Below are positions 6,968-6,996 of a DNA stretch of 6,996 bases, in pieces (the stretch's first letter is position 1; every line of letters starts with the position of its first letter). Source of the stretch: an uncultured Spirochaetales bacterium (GTDB lineage: Bacteria; Spirochaetota; Spirochaetia; Sphaerochaetales; Sphaerochaetaceae). Location of the stretch: the NCBI GenBank assembly GCA_945947045.1, contig CAMEXG010000110.1:1-6996 (forward strand), in the 5' to 3' direction. Both the position numbers and the translations under genes were made by a program. The notes under the pieces were generated by a model, which had not been told where the DNA came from, made no database searches, and saw only the letters and a list, made by a program, of their open reading frames with translations.

Positions 6968-6996
6968 AGATCGGAAGAGCGTCGTGTAGGGAAAGA
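6968..6996. other. Illumina TruSeq adapter contamination at the contig end
   Basis: From AGATCGGAAGAGC at 6968 the sequence continues as the reverse complement of the TruSeq universal adapter through GTCGTGTAGGGAAAGA to the last base, 29 bases with no mismatch to the adapter as I know it. Read on the minus strand in the frame of the neighbouring gene it encodes SFPTRRSSD followed by a junction Leu, a peptide known as an adapter artefact in metagenomic protein sets. These bases are not part of the genome. Confidence 0.97.

Overview
The window carries six protein-coding genes, mostly ordinary bacterial housekeeping and envelope functions. It ends in a stretch that is not genomic. Positions 6968-6996 match the Illumina TruSeq adapter (AGATCGGAAGAGC and the bases after it), so this is the end of an assembled contig and the last gene is cut there. 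The source is probably a diderm, moderately AT-rich bacterium. An uncultured gut or rumen spirochaete (Spirochaetota, Treponema-like) would fit the CysRS and MATE protein style and the exported, cysteine-free, beta-rich protein. That placement is an impression from protein style, not a proven assignment.

Layout from left to right. (1) 1-1750, minus strand: the first 583 codons of valS (valyl-tRNA synthetase), whose 3' part lies outside the window. (2) 1751-1852: a roughly 100-bp divergent intergenic region holding the valS ribosome binding site and a small palindrome. (3) 1853-3223, plus strand: a complete 456-residue MATE-family multidrug/Na+ efflux transporter. (4) 3224-3349: a convergent intergenic region with two terminator hairpins, one apparently bidirectional and one serving the minus-strand genes. 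(5) 3350-5843, minus strand: an apparent operon, transcribed as cysS (cysteinyl-tRNA synthetase), then an ECF sigma factor, then its membrane-anchored zinc-binding anti-sigma factor. The sigma gene starts 27 bp after the cysS stop. The anti-sigma gene overlaps the sigma gene by 11 bp and takes its Shine-Dalgarno sequence from inside it. (6) 5844-5955: the cysS leader with a strong ribosome binding site and a possible -10 box. (7) 5956-6967, minus strand: an unrecognised exported, beta-strand-rich, cysteine-free protein whose extreme N-terminus is replaced by adapter sequence.

Functionally, the sigma/anti-sigma pair is a classic envelope or redox stress switch: the anti-sigma factor holds the sigma factor at the membrane through an N-terminal HCC zinc motif and releases it on a signal. 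Its placement directly behind cysS is the most interesting biological arrangement here. No mobile element, CRISPR array, RNA gene or clearly new system is visible. The features of greatest practical importance are the adapter contamination and the start-site corrections for cysS, the anti-sigma gene and the last gene.
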